From Clostridium massiliamazoniense (GTDB taxonomy: Bacteria; Bacillota; Clostridia; Clostridiales; Clostridiaceae): 64,000 bases of DNA. The position numbers and the translations under genes are program-made. How positions within the stretch are numbered: position 1 is the stretch's first letter; every line of letters begins with the position of its first letter. Positions 34,253-44,206 of this stretch are shown piece after piece. The stretch lies in assembly GCF_001403635.1 (NCBI RefSeq), contig NZ_LN879466.1, forward strand, positions 614,449 through 678,448, in the 5' to 3' direction. The notes under the pieces are model-generated. The model was not told where the DNA came from, made no database searches, and saw nothing but the letters and a program-made list of their open reading frames with translations.

Positions 34253-35665
34253 TTATTTCATGCTTTCAGCAGCAACTTCATCCTCATCACCGATTCTGTT
34301 AGCGGCAATAATAAATGGAGCGTACATAACTATTGATAATAAGAATGTACCTAATGCAAGAACAGCAGCTTTCCAATCACCATTAGTAGCTAAGAATGCA
34401 CCTAGTACTGGAGGTGTTGTCCATGCTGTTTCAGCAGCGATCTTATCAGCAAACGGTATTATTGCGGTAAATATATAAGCTATAGTAACACAGATAGCTG
34501 GAGTAAATACAAATGGTATGAACATTAATGGGTTTAATACCATTGGTAAACCGAATATTACAGGCTCGTTGATTTGGAATAAACCAGGAGCAGTAGCAAG
34601 TTTAGCAAGCTCTTTGTATTCTTGTTTCTTAGAGAATAAGTAAATAGCTATAACTAAACCTAAAGTAGCACCAGATCCACCATGCATAGCATAAACATCT
34701 AAGAAGTTTCTTGTTAATACATTAGGAACAGCAGCAGCTCCACCTTTGTTGAAGGCATCTATATTTTGATATAGTGGTGGTTTATACATTGTGTTCATAG
34801 CTGGATCTGTCATGTTTGAACCATGTAAACCGAAGAACCATAATAATTGAGCTAATAATACCATAAATATATAAGTAAATGGAGATTGTCCAAGTTTTAT
34901 TAATGGATTTTGAATCATTTGCTCTATAAAATCCTTAAATGGAGTACCTATGAAATCAGTAAAGATTACACTTATTATAGCGAAAACCATTATAGATAAT
35001 CCAGCAGGGAATACAGCAGAAAATGCTCTTGATACAGCAGGAGGTACTTGTTCTGGCATTTTAATAACCCAACCAGCTTTGGTAACCTTTACAAAGATTT
35101 CAGTAGCAATAAGAGCAACTATAATACCAGTGAACATAGCTGTTGAACCTAAATCACTAAATGGAATTAATGCACCATCAGTTTTAATTTTTAACATTAT
35201 GGCTTTTCCAGCAGCATCTACAGCTCCAGTAGCATCTGCACCTTCAGTTATTCTAGAAATTGCTAAAATAACAAAATATGAAGCAGTAGAAGATAATGCA
35301 GCTCCTAGTCCATCAACTTCGTATGATTTAGCTAAATTATATGAAATACTAACAACTAAAAATACTGTTATAATTGCTAGGGTACCAAAATTGATTCTTA
35401 ATAATACAGGTTCAATATACTTACTTAAAGTAGGTTGTATTGATTCTTTATAGAAGGCAATTTTGTTTAATTGTTCCCCGATAAGAGACCAGTCTCTTAT
35501 TAAAACGTTGTTGATTAAGGATGCCATTGCACCAATCATGTTAATAGCAAGAGTAGCTATAAAACCATCTCTTAAGGCAGCTAAATGTCTTTGACCACCA
35601 ATAACTGTAGCGAGAGGCATAACGTGTTTTTCAAGCCAGTCGCCAAGTTTGTTTACGAAATTCAT
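34253..35665 (-). CDS. celB: PTS lactose/cellobiose-family EIIC permease
   Basis: 470 residues with about ten helices. Family landmarks: HVMPLATVIGGQRHLAALRDGF at the start, TYIFMVLLAQLLWFFGLHGS and the substrate-channel stretch GLFQINEPVIFGLPMVLNP. It imports and phosphorylates a beta-glucoside or disaccharide together with EIIB and an EIIA that is not in this window. GGGGG precedes the ATG. It is transcribed with the EIIB gene from a sigma-54 promoter. Confidence 0.92.
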   Translation of the reverse strand: MNFVNKLGDWLEKHVMPLATVIGGQRHLAALRDGFIATLAINMIGAMASLINNVLIRDWSLIGEQLNKIAFYKESIQPTLSKYIEPVLLRINFGTLAIITVFLVVSISYNLAKSYEVDGLGAALSSTASYFVILAISRITEGADATGAVDAAGKAIMLKIKTDGALIPFSDLGSTAMFTGIIVALIATEIFVKVTKAGWVIKMPEQVPPAVSRAFSAVFPAGLSIMVFAIISVIFTDFIGTPFKDFIEQMIQNPLIKLGQSPFTYIFMVLLAQLLWFFGLHGSNMTDPAMNTMYKPPLYQNIDAFNKGGAAAVPNVLTRNFLDVYAMHGGSGATLGLVIAIYLFSKKQEYKELAKLATAPGLFQINEPVIFGLPMVLNPLMFIPFVFTPAICVTIAYIFTAIIPFADKIAAETAWTTPPVLGAFLATNGDWKAAVLALGTFLLSIVMYAPFIIAANRIGDEDEVAAESMK

Positions 35666-35817
35666 GAATAATTCCCCCTTAAATAAATATTAAATTATAA
35701 AAAAACATAAAACTTAAAAAATATATAAATAAATATTTTTTAACAAATTTAATTTAGTTAACTATAATAAATATTTATGTTAACTATAAAATATAAAAAT
35801 AAGACCTGAAAATTTAA

Positions 35818-36114
35818 TTACATTAATTTTATTGCTTGCTCTACTACAGCAGCACCATCAACTTTTCCATAAGCTCTCATATCGATAACTTCGATTGGTT
35901 TTCCTGGAATAGCAGTTGAAACTTCTTTTAACATAAATCTAACTTGTGGTCCTAAAAGGATGACATCAGCTTTTGCAGCTTCAGCTTTGTAAGTACCTGA
36001 ACCAGTAGCAGAAATATCTAAACTTAGCCCTTTTTCGGCAGCAGCTTTTTGCATTTTAGTAACTAGTAATGATGTTGACATACCAGCTGAACAAATTAAT
36101 AATATTTTTTTCAT
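35818..36114 (-). CDS. celA: PTS lactose/cellobiose-family EIIB
   Basis: 98 residues. The phosphocysteine is Cys8 in ILLICSAGMSTSLLVTKM; the fold continues with KADVILLGPQVRFMLKEV. It passes phosphate from EIIA to the sugar on EIIC. The ATG follows GGGGG and lies about 57 bases downstream of a -24/-12 element. It is the first gene of celA-celB. Confidence 0.93.
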   Translation of the reverse strand: MKKILLICSAGMSTSLLVTKMQKAAAEKGLSLDISATGSGTYKAEAAKADVILLGPQVRFMLKEVSTAIPGKPIEVIDMRAYGKVDGAAVVEQAIKLM

Positions 36115-36170
36115 TTTTTTATCCCCCTCATAAATAAAAAATATCTAAAATAAATTATGACATATATTAG

Positions 36171-36187
36171 AGCAACTTCTATGCCAA
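36171..36187 (-). promoter_or_regulatory. Sigma-54 (-24/-12) promoter of celA-celB
   Basis: On the minus strand TTGGCATAGAAGTTGCT has GG and GC exactly 12 bases apart, a near-consensus sigma-54 site. The LevR-like activator encoded just upstream is the obvious partner. Confidence 0.88.
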
Positions 36188-36235
36188 AAAAAGTGGAATG
36201 GCTTAATCATTACGTTTTCATAAATAAAAAAAAAT

Positions 36236-36282
36236 AGTGTATAGAGCTTAATGGATAAAAATCCATACACTCTATACACATT
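36236..36282. terminator. Palindrome after the activator gene, terminator and possible activator site
   Basis: GTGTATAGAG pairs with CTCTATACAC, with an inner GGAT/ATCC. It ends the regulator transcript. It also sits 50-100 bases upstream of the sigma-54 promoter, where an enhancer for the activator is expected. TATACAC words recur near 39343. Confidence 0.6.
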
Positions 36283-36346
36283 GTTATTAAAATAATACAC
36301 ATATTTGTAAGTAATATACTATTAGTTTAAAGCTAAATTTTTCTTA

Positions 36347-39079
36347 TTAAAATTCTTTAATAGTTCTTAAGATAAAGCAAATTTCATCGTCATTAAATTC
36401 TAGTTTTGAACAATTATTACTACTATTAAAAAAAGATTTTAGTAGTTGGAATTCTTTTTCATAGGATGATATTATTTGCTCTTTAAAATTGCATTTAAGT
36501 TTTTTATTTTCTAAATTGTAGATTCTTTCTAAGGCACAGGTTAAATGAAGGATTAATCCAAGAACTTTTTCTTCTTTTAAATTTTTTTCTATATTTTTAT
36601 CAATAAAACTTAGAAGGCTAAATATAAAGTTCTTATAATCATTTTCATTTAAAAAGCTTTTGACCCTATCTTTATGTCTCTCTATAACTTCTATGTATAG
36701 AGGATTAATTTTAGAAGTATTTTTTGAAATTAATTTTTTAAGTTTTTTCAAGGAGTCATCTAAAAATAAGTCAGCAATAGATATAAAAGGAACTCCATAA
36801 ATTTCCGGATTGAAGCTTCCAACTATAGCTATAATGTTTTTATCTTCTCCTAAATTATTCACAGAAGAGTAGAATTCATTAATATTATCAATATTAAGAG
36901 GAATTATTTGAATATTATTTTTAGTTGTATCTATCTTTTTTTGGATAATATCTTTTATTATTAAGGCACTTCCTTGACCTGTGGAACATACAGTTATGAT
37001 TATATTATCACTTTTAGCTGTAAAATTTTCCTTAAGATTAGTTATATTAGAGTTAAGATAATTAAGATGACTTTCTTGTACTGAGTAACATATATTATCA
37101 ATATCTTTATCAATCATTGCTTTTCTAGCACATTCCAGAACAGTAAGGGTAGAAGCCATTTCAATTACTTTAATTTTTATTCCAGTTTCTTCTGATATTA
37201 ATGGAGCAAACATTTTTAAAGATCCCATATCTATAAGAAGTAGTACACCACCACCACTATGATTAGATAGAATAAGTTCTTTTAATTCTTTGTAAGCCAT
37301 AGAATCATTTTTATCTAAACTCATATTATAAGGATAAATGTTATGGGCATTAATAAGTTTTCTTGCCACATCAACCATTGAAGTTGCTGTAGAATTACCA
37401 TGCATAGCAACAATAACAATAGGATAATTGGCTTCATCTAAGTGTGGATTTTTTCCTAAGGTTAAAAACATGGTAATAAATCCAACTTCGTCATTAGGAA
37501 TTTTAATATTAAATCTTTTTTCTATTTTACTAACAAAACTAAGGGAAAGAGCATATTCTTCTCTATGTTCATCAATAATGGCTTTTAAACTAGGATTATT
37601 TATTAGTTTACCTGATTTTAATCTTTTTATAGTGGAGTCTATATGAAGACATAAACCGTAAAATGTTTTAGAAGGAAGAACTCTATCTAATTCTTTTACA
37701 GAATTATTAAGGAAATCTTCTACCATTTCTATAATTTCAGGAGAAACTAATTTTGAAATTTCTTCTTTATTTATATTTTCACTAACATCTGAAACTAATT
37801 TTTTAAAATATCTATTTATTTCATTAGAAAGAACTACATTAATATCTTGATCATCTATGCCACGCTTTTGGAATTCTTCGATTTTTCCTTCCATAGATTC
37901 ATAAAAGTTATCTGGCAATTTTCCTTTAACAATTTCAACTACTTCTTCAAAACCATTAGATTTAAAGGAAATTTGCTTATTTTCTTTAACTATAGCATCA
38001 ATTTCATTCATATGTCTTTTATAAAGTATAAGACCTTGTTTTACATGTGGAGCAAAATCACTATTATCAAGATAGATAGTTTTTTCGCCTTTAGAGATGC
38101 ACTTTAAAAAGGAGTTTGCACATCCAAGTTGTATATCACTTTTTAATTGTCCTATATTAGCAGAACAATTATAAAGTAAAAGACATCTAAGGCTATTTGG
38201 GGTAACTAGAATTTCTTTTCCTATTCTAGATGCTTCTATTTTTAAGAATTCACAAATTAAATCAAAGCGTTCTTCAAAAGTCCTATGACGGAGAGAAGGT
38301 AAGGTTATATTCATAGGCATTCTACGTCTAAAAGTTTGAAGGAGAGTAGTATTAGTATTTTCAGTGGTAGCACAGATGATTAATACTTCACTTTTTTTTA
38401 CAAGTTCAGTTTCACCAAGTGGTGTGAACTCACCCTTATCCATTAAGTAGAATAGCATTTCCTGTCCCTCAGGAGGTAATCTATGAACCTCATCTAGAAA
38501 TAAAATACCATTATTAGCTCTTTCAACATAACCTATAGTATCCTTATCAGCTCCAGTATAGGCACCTTTTTTGCAACCAAATAATCTAGTTAATAGAAGT
38601 TGAGGATTATTGGCATAATCAGCACAGTTAAAAGATATAAATGGCGCTTCAGGAGAAAAAATACTACTTTCTATAGCAAATCTATGCATAAGCTCAGCAA
38701 ACATAGTTTTCCCAACACCAGTTTCACCAAGGAGCAATGTATTAAGGCCATGGGGAGGATAAAGCATAGCTGCTTTAGCTTGTTGAATACAATTTTTTAA
38801 GCTTTTATTTCCTCCAATTATGTTATCTATATTTACTGTGAAGGAATTTTTTTTATTAAGGATATTTGAATTTATTTTATAGAGTACAGGTTTTCCTTTA
38901 ATTTTTAGTACTTTTCCTTCAGCATATAACTCATTAAGAATTTTACTAACATTAGCCCTTTTTATATTTAATTTTTCAGCTATTTCATTGGTTTCACAAC
39001 CGAAGTTTGAATCATTATTACCTTGATTTTTAGATTTAATATACTCCAAAATCAAGTCTTTATTTGTGGATTTTTTCAT
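36347..39079 (-). CDS. LevR-type sigma-54 activator with PRD and EIIA/EIIB-like domains
   Basis: 910 residues. In order: an N-terminal winged helix (EIAEKLNIKRANVSKILNEL), the AAA+ sigma-54 activation domain at about 90-330 (Walker A GETGVGKTMF, GAYTGA loop, ILFLDEVHRLPPEGQEML, arginine finger region TFRRRMP), a PRD near 430-535, an EIIA-Man-like domain (VAMHGNSTATSM, with the phospho-His), an EIIB-like segment (ITVCSTGQGSALI) and a second PRD at the end. Such proteins switch on PTS operons in response to PTS phosphorylation. Sigma-54 promoters lie on both sides of it. GAGAGGTG precedes the ATG. Confidence 0.93.
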   Translation of the reverse strand: MKKSTNKDLILEYIKSKNQGNNDSNFGCETNEIAEKLNIKRANVSKILNELYAEGKVLKIKGKPVLYKINSNILNKKNSFTVNIDNIIGGNKSLKNCIQQAKAAMLYPPHGLNTLLLGETGVGKTMFAELMHRFAIESSIFSPEAPFISFNCADYANNPQLLLTRLFGCKKGAYTGADKDTIGYVERANNGILFLDEVHRLPPEGQEMLFYLMDKGEFTPLGETELVKKSEVLIICATTENTNTTLLQTFRRRMPMNITLPSLRHRTFEERFDLICEFLKIEASRIGKEILVTPNSLRCLLLYNCSANIGQLKSDIQLGCANSFLKCISKGEKTIYLDNSDFAPHVKQGLILYKRHMNEIDAIVKENKQISFKSNGFEEVVEIVKGKLPDNFYESMEGKIEEFQKRGIDDQDINVVLSNEINRYFKKLVSDVSENINKEEISKLVSPEIIEMVEDFLNNSVKELDRVLPSKTFYGLCLHIDSTIKRLKSGKLINNPSLKAIIDEHREEYALSLSFVSKIEKRFNIKIPNDEVGFITMFLTLGKNPHLDEANYPIVIVAMHGNSTATSMVDVARKLINAHNIYPYNMSLDKNDSMAYKELKELILSNHSGGGVLLLIDMGSLKMFAPLISEETGIKIKVIEMASTLTVLECARKAMIDKDIDNICYSVQESHLNYLNSNITNLKENFTAKSDNIIITVCSTGQGSALIIKDIIQKKIDTTKNNIQIIPLNIDNINEFYSSVNNLGEDKNIIAIVGSFNPEIYGVPFISIADLFLDDSLKKLKKLISKNTSKINPLYIEVIERHKDRVKSFLNENDYKNFIFSLLSFIDKNIEKNLKEEKVLGLILHLTCALERIYNLENKKLKCNFKEQIISSYEKEFQLLKSFFNSSNNCSKLEFNDDEICFILRTIKEF

Positions 39080-39579
39080 TTATACACCTCTCAAAATATA
39101 CCATTTTACATTTCAAAAATTTTGACCAAAGCAATAAAAAACTATACTACTAAATTTTTACAATAAAAATGTGTTTAAAGTTTAAAATATTTGTGTATAA
39201 AAATTAAATTTTAAAATAAACACATTAATTTTTTATAAAGATAAAAAATGAAAAAATATGTAGGATATTAAGATTTTTTTAAGGAATCTATTAATATAGA
39301 TAAGCAAAATTTACAAAGAGGTGAAGTGAATATACAAAAAGGTATACACATGTATATACAGAGAGGTTTTAAAGATAATAATATGTTATCTTAAGATAGA
39401 TTATTAGAAGAATTACGAAAATTGGCATGGTGTTTGCTATATTTATTAAGTATATTAGCAATTATTAAATTATGTAGCTATGAAATAAAAATATTATTAA
39501 GAATAAATTTGTTACTATGATTAATATAATTACAACAAAGCATTAAAACAAATATTTATGGGGAAGGATGATTAAAGAA
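39080..39579. other. Regulatory gap between the activator and the EIIB-like gene
   Basis: About 490 bases, very AT-rich. It contains the repeated TATACACATGTATATAC palindrome (39343-39360), TGTATAAAAA words that could be activator sites, and the sigma-54 promoter at 39422. No ORF of note. Confidence 0.5.
39422..39438 (+). promoter_or_regulatory. Sigma-54 (-24/-12) promoter of the EIIB-like gene
   Basis: TTGGCATGGTGTTTGCT has the GG and GC 12 bases apart and is almost identical in layout to the celA promoter on the other side of the activator gene. Confidence 0.85.
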
Positions 39580-39891
39580 ATGAATAAGTTTTTAGTAGTT
39601 AGTAAAGGATTACCGCAATCAAGAGCTTTTGAAAAAGCAGCAAAGGAATATGTAGAAAAGAATAATCTACCAATAGAATGGATATTTGAAACAGCTGATA
39701 GATATTTAGATGTAGTTAAAGAAGAAGATATAAGAGCCGTATTAATATCACCAGAAGTTATTATAGTTGAAAATAAAATAAAAGCAGATTTAGATACTAT
39801 TAATGTTGATTATGTAACACTTAAACCAGCAGATTTTGGTCTAAAGAGATTAGATAAAATAATACCTGTTATTGAAAAGTTTTTAAAGTAA
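39580..39891 (+). CDS. EIIB-like protein lacking the phospho-cysteine
   Basis: 103 residues from the ATG at 39580. An ATG four codons earlier directly abuts the GGGAAGG sequence and is less likely. Size and strand/helix order resemble lactose/cellobiose EIIB (FLVVSKGLPQSRAFEKAAKEY, VLISPEVIIVENKIK), but the loop that holds the essential Cys reads VSKGLPQS, so it cannot be a normal phosphocarrier. It has its own sigma-54 promoter and a terminator. A regulatory role in the PTS is a reasonable guess. Confidence 0.6.
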   Translation: MNKFLVVSKGLPQSRAFEKAAKEYVEKNNLPIEWIFETADRYLDVVKEEDIRAVLISPEVIIVENKIKADLDTINVDYVTLKPADFGLKRLDKIIPVIEKFLK

Positions 39892-39907
39892 TTTAAAAGA
39901 AAATGGA

Positions 39908-39960
39908 GCGTCTCAAGAAAAGATTTATTCTATCTTAGAGAAAGCTCCATTTTTACTTTT
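39908..39960. terminator. Hairpin between the EIIB-like gene and glnS
   Basis: GGAGCGTCTC...GAGAAAGCTCC forms an imperfect stem (AATGGAGC / GCTCCATT), with TTTTTACTTTTT after it; both converging genes can use it. Confidence 0.7.
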
Positions 39961-39962
39961 TA

Positions 39963-41618
39963 TTATTTTAATTTAAAAGAACTCTTTAATGGAACTATTC
40001 TGTTAAATACTAATTTTTCAGCAGTTGTGTATTTAGAGTCAACTGTAAAGTAACCATTTCTTATGAATTGGAATTTATCTAAAATTTTAGCATCTTTTAT
40101 TCTTGGTTCCATGAAACCTTGTTTGATTATTAATGAATTTGGATTTATGTCATCAAGGAAGTTTGCACTATTTCCAGCTTCAGCATCATTTATTAGTGGT
40201 TCATATAATCTAAATTCAGCAGGAACATTATCCTTTGCATCTATCCAATGGATAGTTGATTTTACTTTTCTTCCTGTGAACCCAGTACCACTCTTAGTTT
40301 CTGGGTCATAAGTACAATGAATTTCTGTTACTTTTCCATTTTCATCTTTTATTACATCAGTACATTTTACGAAATATGCACCTCTAAGTCTTACTTCATT
40401 TCCTGGGAATAGTCTGTAGTATTTAGGTACAGGTTCTTCCATGAAATCTTCTTGTTCTATATATATTTCTCTTGAGAATGTAGTTTTTATAGTTCCTTTG
40501 CTTTCATCCTTTGGATCAGCAGGGATTTCAAGAATTTCACTTTCATTTTCAGGGTAGTTTGTTATAACTACTTTTAAAGGATCTATAACAGCAGTTGCCT
40601 TTTCAGCCTTAGTTGATAAATCATCTCTTATGAAATATTCAAGCATTTGTGAATCTACTGTTGAGTAAGCTTTTGAAACACCTATTTCTCTACAGAAGTT
40701 TCTTATTGATTCAGGAGTATATCCTCTTCTTCTAAGACCTGCTATAGTAGGCATTCTTGGGTCATCCCATCCATCAGCAACTCCTGTATCTACAAGAAGT
40801 TTAAGCTTTCTTTTACTCATAACTGTATTTGTTATGTTAAGTCTTGCAAATTCTATTTGTCTTGGAACTGATTCCATTTCACATTCTCTTACAACCCAAT
40901 CATAAAATGGTCTATGATCTTCAAATTCAAGAGTACAAATAGAATGAGTTATTCCTTCTATGGCATCTTCAATTGGATGAGCAAAGTCATACATTGGGTA
41001 TATGCACCACTTGTTACCAGTATTATGGTGCTCTGAATGAGCAATTCTATATATAACAGGATCTCTCATGTTTATATTTGGAGAGCTCATGTCTATTTTT
41101 GCTCTTAATACTTTTTCACCATTTGCAAATTCTCCATTTTTCATTCTTTCAAATAAAGCAAGGTTTTCTTCAATTGATCTATCTCTATAAGGACTGTTTT
41201 TACCTGGTTCAGTAAGAGTACCTCTATATTCTTTCATTTCTTCTGATGATAAGTCACAAACAAAAGCTAATCCTTTCTTTATTAAAAGAACTGCTTTTTC
41301 ATACATTGTGTCAAAGTAATTTGAAGCAAAGAATAAGTTATCCCAATCAAATCCAAGCCACTTGACATCAGCTTTAATTGATTCTACATACTCAGTATCT
41401 TCTTTAACTGGGTTTGTATCATCAAATCTAAGATTTGTTTTTCCTTTAAATTCGTCAGCTAATTCAAAGTTTAAAACTATTGATTTTGCATGACCTATAT
41501 GAAGGTATCCATTTGGTTCTGGTGGAAAACGAGTGATTATTTCTTGATGCTTTCCACTTTCAATATCATCAATTACGATATTTCTTATAAAATTAGATGA
41601 ATTTGGGGTATTTGACAT
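39963..41618 (-). CDS. glnS: Glutaminyl-tRNA synthetase
   Basis: 551 residues from the ATG at 41618, which has AAGGAAGGA upstream; the frame extends 13 codons further without an RBS. Class I motifs: [17 protein letters not shown] (HIGH) and [11 protein letters not shown] (KMSKS-like). Also [20 protein letters not shown], and the C-terminal anticodon-binding beta barrels ([40 protein letters not shown]). It charges tRNA-Gln directly. Confidence 0.97.
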   Translation of the reverse strand: MSNTPNSSNFIRNIVIDDIESGKHQEIITRFPPEPNGYLHIGHAKSIVLNFELADEFKGKTNLRFDDTNPVKEDTEYVESIKADVKWLGFDWDNLFFASNYFDTMYEKAVLLIKKGLAFVCDLSSEEMKEYRGTLTEPGKNSPYRDRSIEENLALFERMKNGEFANGEKVLRAKIDMSSPNINMRDPVIYRIAHSEHHNTGNKWCIYPMYDFAHPIEDAIEGITHSICTLEFEDHRPFYDWVVRECEMESVPRQIEFARLNITNTVMSKRKLKLLVDTGVADGWDDPRMPTIAGLRRRGYTPESIRNFCREIGVSKAYSTVDSQMLEYFIRDDLSTKAEKATAVIDPLKVVITNYPENESEILEIPADPKDESKGTIKTTFSREIYIEQEDFMEEPVPKYYRLFPGNEVRLRGAYFVKCTDVIKDENGKVTEIHCTYDPETKSGTGFTGRKVKSTIHWIDAKDNVPAEFRLYEPLINDAEAGNSANFLDDINPNSLIIKQGFMEPRIKDAKILDKFQFIRNGYFTVDSKYTTAEKLVFNRIVPLKSSFKLK

Positions 41619-42092
41619 AATTATCCTTCCTTTTCTTGTAATTTTAATTTCCAACACTCTATTATAAGATTAAAGTTAATAAAAATGCTAGTGTTTAATT
41701 TCTGAAACTCATTTAATAAATAAAAATTTTAGTTCATTTCAACATACAAAATTTAAATTTGTATACTCATTCAACTATTTATGAACTGTTGTTTCAAGGG
41801 AGAAACTTTAAGTTCAACAAGTTTCTTATTATATAAATTTAAATATATCATAAAAAATATAAACTATCTATAAATATATGTTAATTTTTTGTTATTTAGT
41901 GCTTTTTCTGTTCTTTATAGATGATAATGAATGTATAATTATAATGAAAAGTATATAATAATTTAAAATATGATAAATAATTACTTAAAGTCATACTTTG
42001 AAATATTTAAAGTAATAATCTGAAATATTTAGAAATTTGAAGATAGAAGCTTTAGGTGATTTCATTTTTAAATTAGGAATCTTGGGGGATTT
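41619..42092. other. Divergent gap between glnS and the GGDEF gene
   Basis: No gene. A partly self-complementary stretch lies at about 41755-41850 (AAATTTGTATA... ATATAAATTT). Upstream of the GGDEF gene, TGAAATATTTA occurs twice, at 41999 and 42021 (22 bases apart, two helix turns), a possible operator. No T-box or c-di-GMP riboswitch elements were recognised. Confidence 0.4.
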
Positions 42093-43163
42093 ATGGATTA
42101 TAAAGAGCTTTATGAGGGACTAAATGAAGAGTTTAAAAGCTATCGTAAATTTGTAGAGTCTAAGCTTCTTGAGTTAAAGGAATCAAACTATCAGTTAGAA
42201 AGAAATTTAAGTATATTTGCAAATATTGTCGAAATGGGACGATATATAAGCTTATATATATTTGATGATAAATTATTAGAAAAAATAAATGATAGCATAA
42301 TAGGGGTGCTTGGAGTTAATTATTCTACAATACATATATTTAATGGATTTTCCTTAGAAGCAAAGGTTAGTAACTGCAAGAGAATAGAAGATGTTAAAAT
42401 ACATTATGAACTTAAACTTTTGAAGGACAGAAAAACTTTTATAATAAATGAGCAAGAAAAGATATTTAAAAGTGATAAAAATAGAGATGAAGTACATTCT
42501 TTAATAGCAGTTCCTATAATAGCTAATGAGAGTTTTATAGGATATATAGTTGTAGAACATAAATATTATGGTTTTTTCCAAACAAAGGATATTAAATTTT
42601 TAGAGCATATTTCAAATCAAGTGACTATGGCTTTGACTAATAGAAATTTATACAAAAAAGTACAAGAAGCAGCAAAGAAGGATGTGCTTTTAGATATATA
42701 TAATAGAAAATACTTTTATGAAGTTTTTACTGAAATAGCAAGGACAAAATCAAAGAAGTGTTTTGCTTTAGTTATGGGAGATATAGATAATTTCAAAAAG
42801 ATAAATGATAATTATGGTCATTTAGTAGGAGACTATGCTTTAAAGCATGTTATAGGAATAATGAATTTTAATCTTAATGATAAGGATGTTATTGCTAGGT
42901 ATGGTGGAGAAGAAATAATAATGCTTGTGGAAAATAAACAAGATAAAGTTGAAATTATGAAAAAAATAGAGCATATAAGAAATGATATTGAACGATTTCC
43001 TTTACGATTAGTTGATGGGAGAGTTGTGAAAATAACAATGAGTTTTGGGGTAGCATTTGTGGAAGAAATAACTGATAATATGGATATAGATCATATAATA
43101 AAAATAGCTGATGAAAATTTATATAGAGCAAAAGCTAATGGTAAGAATAGAGTAGAGTTCTAA
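42093..43163 (+). CDS. GAF-GGDEF diguanylate cyclase
   Basis: 356 residues, no membrane segment. A short coiled N-terminus leads to a GAF-like sensor at about 50-195 (SLIAVPIIANESFIGYIVVE, HISNQVTMALTNRNLYKKV). The GGDEF domain follows: DVLLDIYNRKYF region, MGDIDNFKKINDNYGHLVGD, RYGGEEIIMLV and ADENLYRAKANGKNRV. The active-site motif is GGEEI, compatible with cyclase activity making c-di-GMP. The ligand of the GAF domain is unknown. It is monocistronic. Confidence 0.9.
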   Translation: MDYKELYEGLNEEFKSYRKFVESKLLELKESNYQLERNLSIFANIVEMGRYISLYIFDDKLLEKINDSIIGVLGVNYSTIHIFNGFSLEAKVSNCKRIEDVKIHYELKLLKDRKTFIINEQEKIFKSDKNRDEVHSLIAVPIIANESFIGYIVVEHKYYGFFQTKDIKFLEHISNQVTMALTNRNLYKKVQEAAKKDVLLDIYNRKYFYEVFTEIARTKSKKCFALVMGDIDNFKKINDNYGHLVGDYALKHVIGIMNFNLNDKDVIARYGGEEIIMLVENKQDKVEIMKKIEHIRNDIERFPLRLVDGRVVKITMSFGVAFVEEITDNMDIDHIIKIADENLYRAKANGKNRVEF

Positions 43164-43524
43164 AATTTTTTATTATTATTTGTATTAGGATGTTTTTATA
43201 TTTTATCTATACTAATAAGTTTTACAAATTAAGACATAAATAAGAATGAAATTAGGTTTTTCTTTGGGAGAATCTAATTTTTTATTTTATATATGGTATT
43301 TGTAGTATGAATATTATGTATTTAGAACTTTAATAGGGAGTTTTATTAGAAGAGAATAAAAAATTATTATAAGAAATTGTGTGAAGTAGTGATTTTTTTA
43401 CTGTATATATTAATATAATAAAATATAAGAGAATCAAAAATATAAATAGAGGTGATTTTTAAAGTTAGTGAGCTAGTATTAAGTTCTTTAAATATTAAAA
43501 ATATTTTATAAAGGGGTGTCTGCG
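43164..43524 (+). other. Gap after the GGDEF gene
   Basis: It holds the terminator at 43249 and AT-rich sequence with the promoter region of the small P-loop gene. Nothing else was recognised. Confidence 0.4.
43249..43290 (+). terminator. Terminator of the GGDEF gene
   Basis: AAATTAGGTTTTTC pairs with GGAGAATCTAATTT through some wobble pairs; TTTATTTT follows. Confidence 0.75.
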
Positions 43525-43938
43525 ATGATAAGATTATTTTGTGGTAAAAGAGGATCTGGAAAAAGTAAGACATTAATTAAATTAGCTAATGACGAAGTAG
43601 AAAACTTAAAAGGAAATTCTGTTTATATAGATGACGATAAAAAAAGAATGTTTATGCTTGATAATAAAATAAGATTCATTGCAATGGATGATTATTCAGT
43701 TAGTGGATATTGCGAATTTAAAGGATTTTTGTATGGTTTACTTTCTAGTGATTATGATATAGAAAATATATATATTGATGGTTTTGGAGAAATTATCAAT
43801 AGTAATAATTATGACGGGTTAAAAATGTATTTAAATTCTTTAGAGGAATTAAGTTCAAAATATAATGTAAACGTATTTATAAATATCCATAAGGAATTAG
43901 AGGAAATTCCAAGTTTCATAAAAAAGTATGTGGCATGA
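43525..43938 (+). CDS. Small P-loop nucleotide-binding protein of unknown function
   Basis: 137 residues from the ATG at 43525 (AAGGGG eight bases upstream). Walker A is at the very N-terminus (CGKRGSGKSKTLIKLAND); a Walker B-like IENIYIDGFGEI lies near residue 85. The later part (SSKYNVNVFINIHKELEEI) fits a RecA/ASCE-type core without accessory domains. It stands alone. Such mini P-loop proteins occur in clostridia but I do not know a function. Confidence 0.7.
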   Translation: MIRLFCGKRGSGKSKTLIKLANDEVENLKGNSVYIDDDKKRMFMLDNKIRFIAMDDYSVSGYCEFKGFLYGLLSSDYDIENIYIDGFGEIINSNNYDGLKMYLNSLEELSSKYNVNVFINIHKELEEIPSFIKKYVA

Positions 43939-44050
43939 GTTTAATAAAATTTAGTTAAGATAAAATCCTTAAATAAATATATGTTTTTTAGAGAGTCTTA
44001 ATTAAATCTTATTAGTAGGTTTAAAAGTATCTAAGGTGATTATTATGAAG

Positions 44051-44093
44051 ATAGTTGAAGCTATTAAAGAGTTTTAGAGCTTCAGCTATTTTA
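44051..44093 (+). terminator. Terminator-like stem after the P-loop gene
   Basis: ATAGTTGAAGCT pairs with AGCTTCAGCTAT, then TTTTAG. Confidence 0.6.
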
Positions 44094-44166
44094 GAAATTT
44101 AAATAGCACTTTATTAAAGAGATATAGCTTATTTTTTATTACATAACCATAATGAGAGTTATAAAT

Positions 44167-44206
44167 GTAGACTTAATTCAGGTGGAGTTTTGACTTCATC
44201 CACCAG
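44167..44206 (+). repeat. Dispersed intergenic repeat, head-only copy
   Basis: GTAGACTTAATTCAGGTGGAG then TTTTGACTTCATCCACC is nearly identical to the head of the copy at 21872. The GGTGGA/TCCACC hairpin is kept by compensating changes. Confidence 0.65.

Noticed and set aside
34950-35453. 167-codon plus-strand ORF
   Set aside because: Antisense of the EIIC gene, no RBS, composition typical of reverse-strand shadows.
41750-41850. Riboswitch in the glnS leader
   Set aside because: Some self-complementarity, but no conserved core of any class I know.
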